In this document: positions 51,767 through 52,292 of the stretch, in pieces
Layout of the letters: each line of letters begins with the position of its first letter
How positions within the stretch are numbered: position 1 is the stretch's first letter
Origin: Alphaproteobacteria bacterium
GTDB taxonomy: Bacteria > Pseudomonadota > Alphaproteobacteria > Bin95
DNA: 52,292 bases
Direction of reading: 5' to 3'
Assembly: GCA_030833925.1 (NCBI GenBank)
Contig: JAURGE010000015.1
Span: 1 to 52,292, forward strand
Notes under the pieces: generated by a model
The model's database searches: none
Seen by the model: the letters and a program-made list of their open reading frames with translations, nothing else
Told to the model about the DNA's origin: nothing
Translations under genes and position numbers: made by a program

Positions 51767-52292
51767 CTAGCGTCCTATAAAAACAGGTTTTCGCTTTTCC
51801 ACAAATGCTTTAGCCGCCTCTAGGTGATCAGCAGTCATGCCGCATCGAGCGTGATGTATGGCTTCTAGATCAAGACATGTGGCCAGATCACCGATTTCAG
51901 CAGCGTTGAGATTACGTTTCATATGGGCAAGTGCAATTCTTGGCCCCTTTGCTAATTCAGACGCAAAGCGTTGGGTCTCTACTTCGAGTTTTTCTGAATC
52001 AACAACACGGTTTACGATTCCAAGTCTAAGCGCTTCTTCTGCTTCGATAGATGGAGAACTCAAGTATAATTCTTTTGCCTTCGCTGGACCTACCAGGCGT
52101 GTGAGAAACCATGAGCCGCCAAAGTCGCCTGATAAACCAACGCGCGCGAAGGCAGTAACAACTCGAACCGTTGGGTCAGCAAATCTCATGTCACAGGCGA
52201 GAGCCAGAGACAGACCTGCACCGGCAGCAGGACCCTTGAGCATCGCAATTGTTGGCTTTGGAATATCATGAAGCAGCCGCGAGACTTCCATT
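51767..52292 (-). CDS. Crotonase-family enoyl-CoA hydratase (C-terminal part, gene continues past edge)
   Basis: 174 codons of a gene whose start lies beyond the right edge. The oxyanion-hole motif is MLKGPAAGAGLSLALACD, then TAFARVGLSGDFGGSWFLTR, and the C-terminus FVEKRKPVFIGR, typical of the family and close to the ends of the tandem trio near 11 kb. The first catalytic glutamate position is again not Glu, with an Asp (GDFGG) nearby, as in isomerase-type crotonases. It is the upstream partner of the VOC / hydrolase operon. Confidence 0.9.
   Translation of the reverse strand, partial: MEVSRLLHDIPKPTIAMLKGPAAGAGLSLALACDMRFADPTVRVVTAFARVGLSGDFGGSWFLTRLVGPAKAKELYLSSPSIEAEEALRLGIVNRVVDSEKLEVETQRFASELAKGPRIALAHMKRNLNAAEIGDLATCLDLEAIHHARCGMTADHLEAAKAFVEKRKPVFIGR

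Noticed and set aside
1-52292. Insertion sequences, prophage, integrase sites or CRISPR arrays
   Set aside because: I found no transposase, integrase or phage-like protein, no regularly spaced repeats, and no truncated gene next to a tRNA that would mark an insertion.

Overview
The window looks like a chromosomal segment of a free-living, probably marine, alphaproteobacterium. Lineage markers are the F1-ATPase zeta inhibitor (DUF1476), purC-purS-purQ, an Aap-type general amino-acid transporter in the order aapJ-Q-M-P, grxC followed by a nitrilase-family gene, gluQRS, and a GC-rich structured leader in front of an ornithine decarboxylase gene that resembles the alphaproteobacterial speF RNA. 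By eye the GC content is moderate, with AT-rich intergenic stretches. I see no insertion sequences, phage genes, plasmid genes or CRISPR arrays. About 53 protein genes are densely packed on both strands, plus two tRNAs. The genus and the marine habitat are inferences from gene content.

Layout. 1-4.0 kb: purine synthesis (purQ partial, purS, purC), a TANGO2/NRDE protein, the ATPase inhibitor, a PNPOx-like flavoprotein and an acetyltransferase. 4.1-8.8 kb: a CPBP-like membrane protein coupled to a ceramidase-like hydrolase, two divergent luciferase-like monooxygenases, and gluQRS. 8.8-13.7 kb: leuB, three tandem crotonase paralogues, and a nitrilase-family hydrolase with glutaredoxin 3. 13.7-20.8 kb: an O-methyltransferase, a FAH-family hydrolase, the speF-like leader with ornithine decarboxylase, a class IV aminotransferase, a CitE-like lyase and an MmgE/PrpD protein. 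20.9-24.6 kb: two divergent Baeyer-Villiger-type monooxygenases. 24.6-33.8 kb: tRNA-Met, mnmA, prpE, an SDR, a nitroreductase, two exporters, tRNA-Leu and ribokinase. 33.8-38.6 kb: rpiB and aapJQMP, with an intrinsic terminator after aapJ. 39.1-43.0 kb: a TauD-type dioxygenase divergent from a ThDP enzyme, a zinc-finger mini-protein and an SDR. 43.1-47.0 kb: a BisC-like molybdoenzyme, an unassigned cysteine-containing protein and a selenoprotein. 47.0-52.3 kb: an MFS exporter, hemH, a DCC-family protein, and a VOC / alpha-beta hydrolase / crotonase run.

The most notable observation is at 46493-47020. Two short reading frames are separated only by an in-frame TGA in the context Asp-TGA-Gly-Ser-Cys, which reads as one 175-residue protein of the UGSC selenoprotein type with selenocysteine at position 94. 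It is the last gene of a tight co-directional set with a cytoplasmic DMSO-reductase-family molybdoenzyme (Tyr112, Trp114 and putative Mo-ligand Ser145 are spaced as in DMSO reductase) and a 348-residue protein ending in a Cys-x-x-Cys motif. This could be an undescribed molybdenum-selenium redox system; that is inference.

The rest suggests a heterotroph equipped to take up amino acids and to degrade varied carbon compounds: FMN- and FAD-dependent monooxygenases, acyl-CoA enzymes, propionate activation, a TauD-type dioxygenase and FAH/CitE-like C-C bond enzymes, with several exporters.
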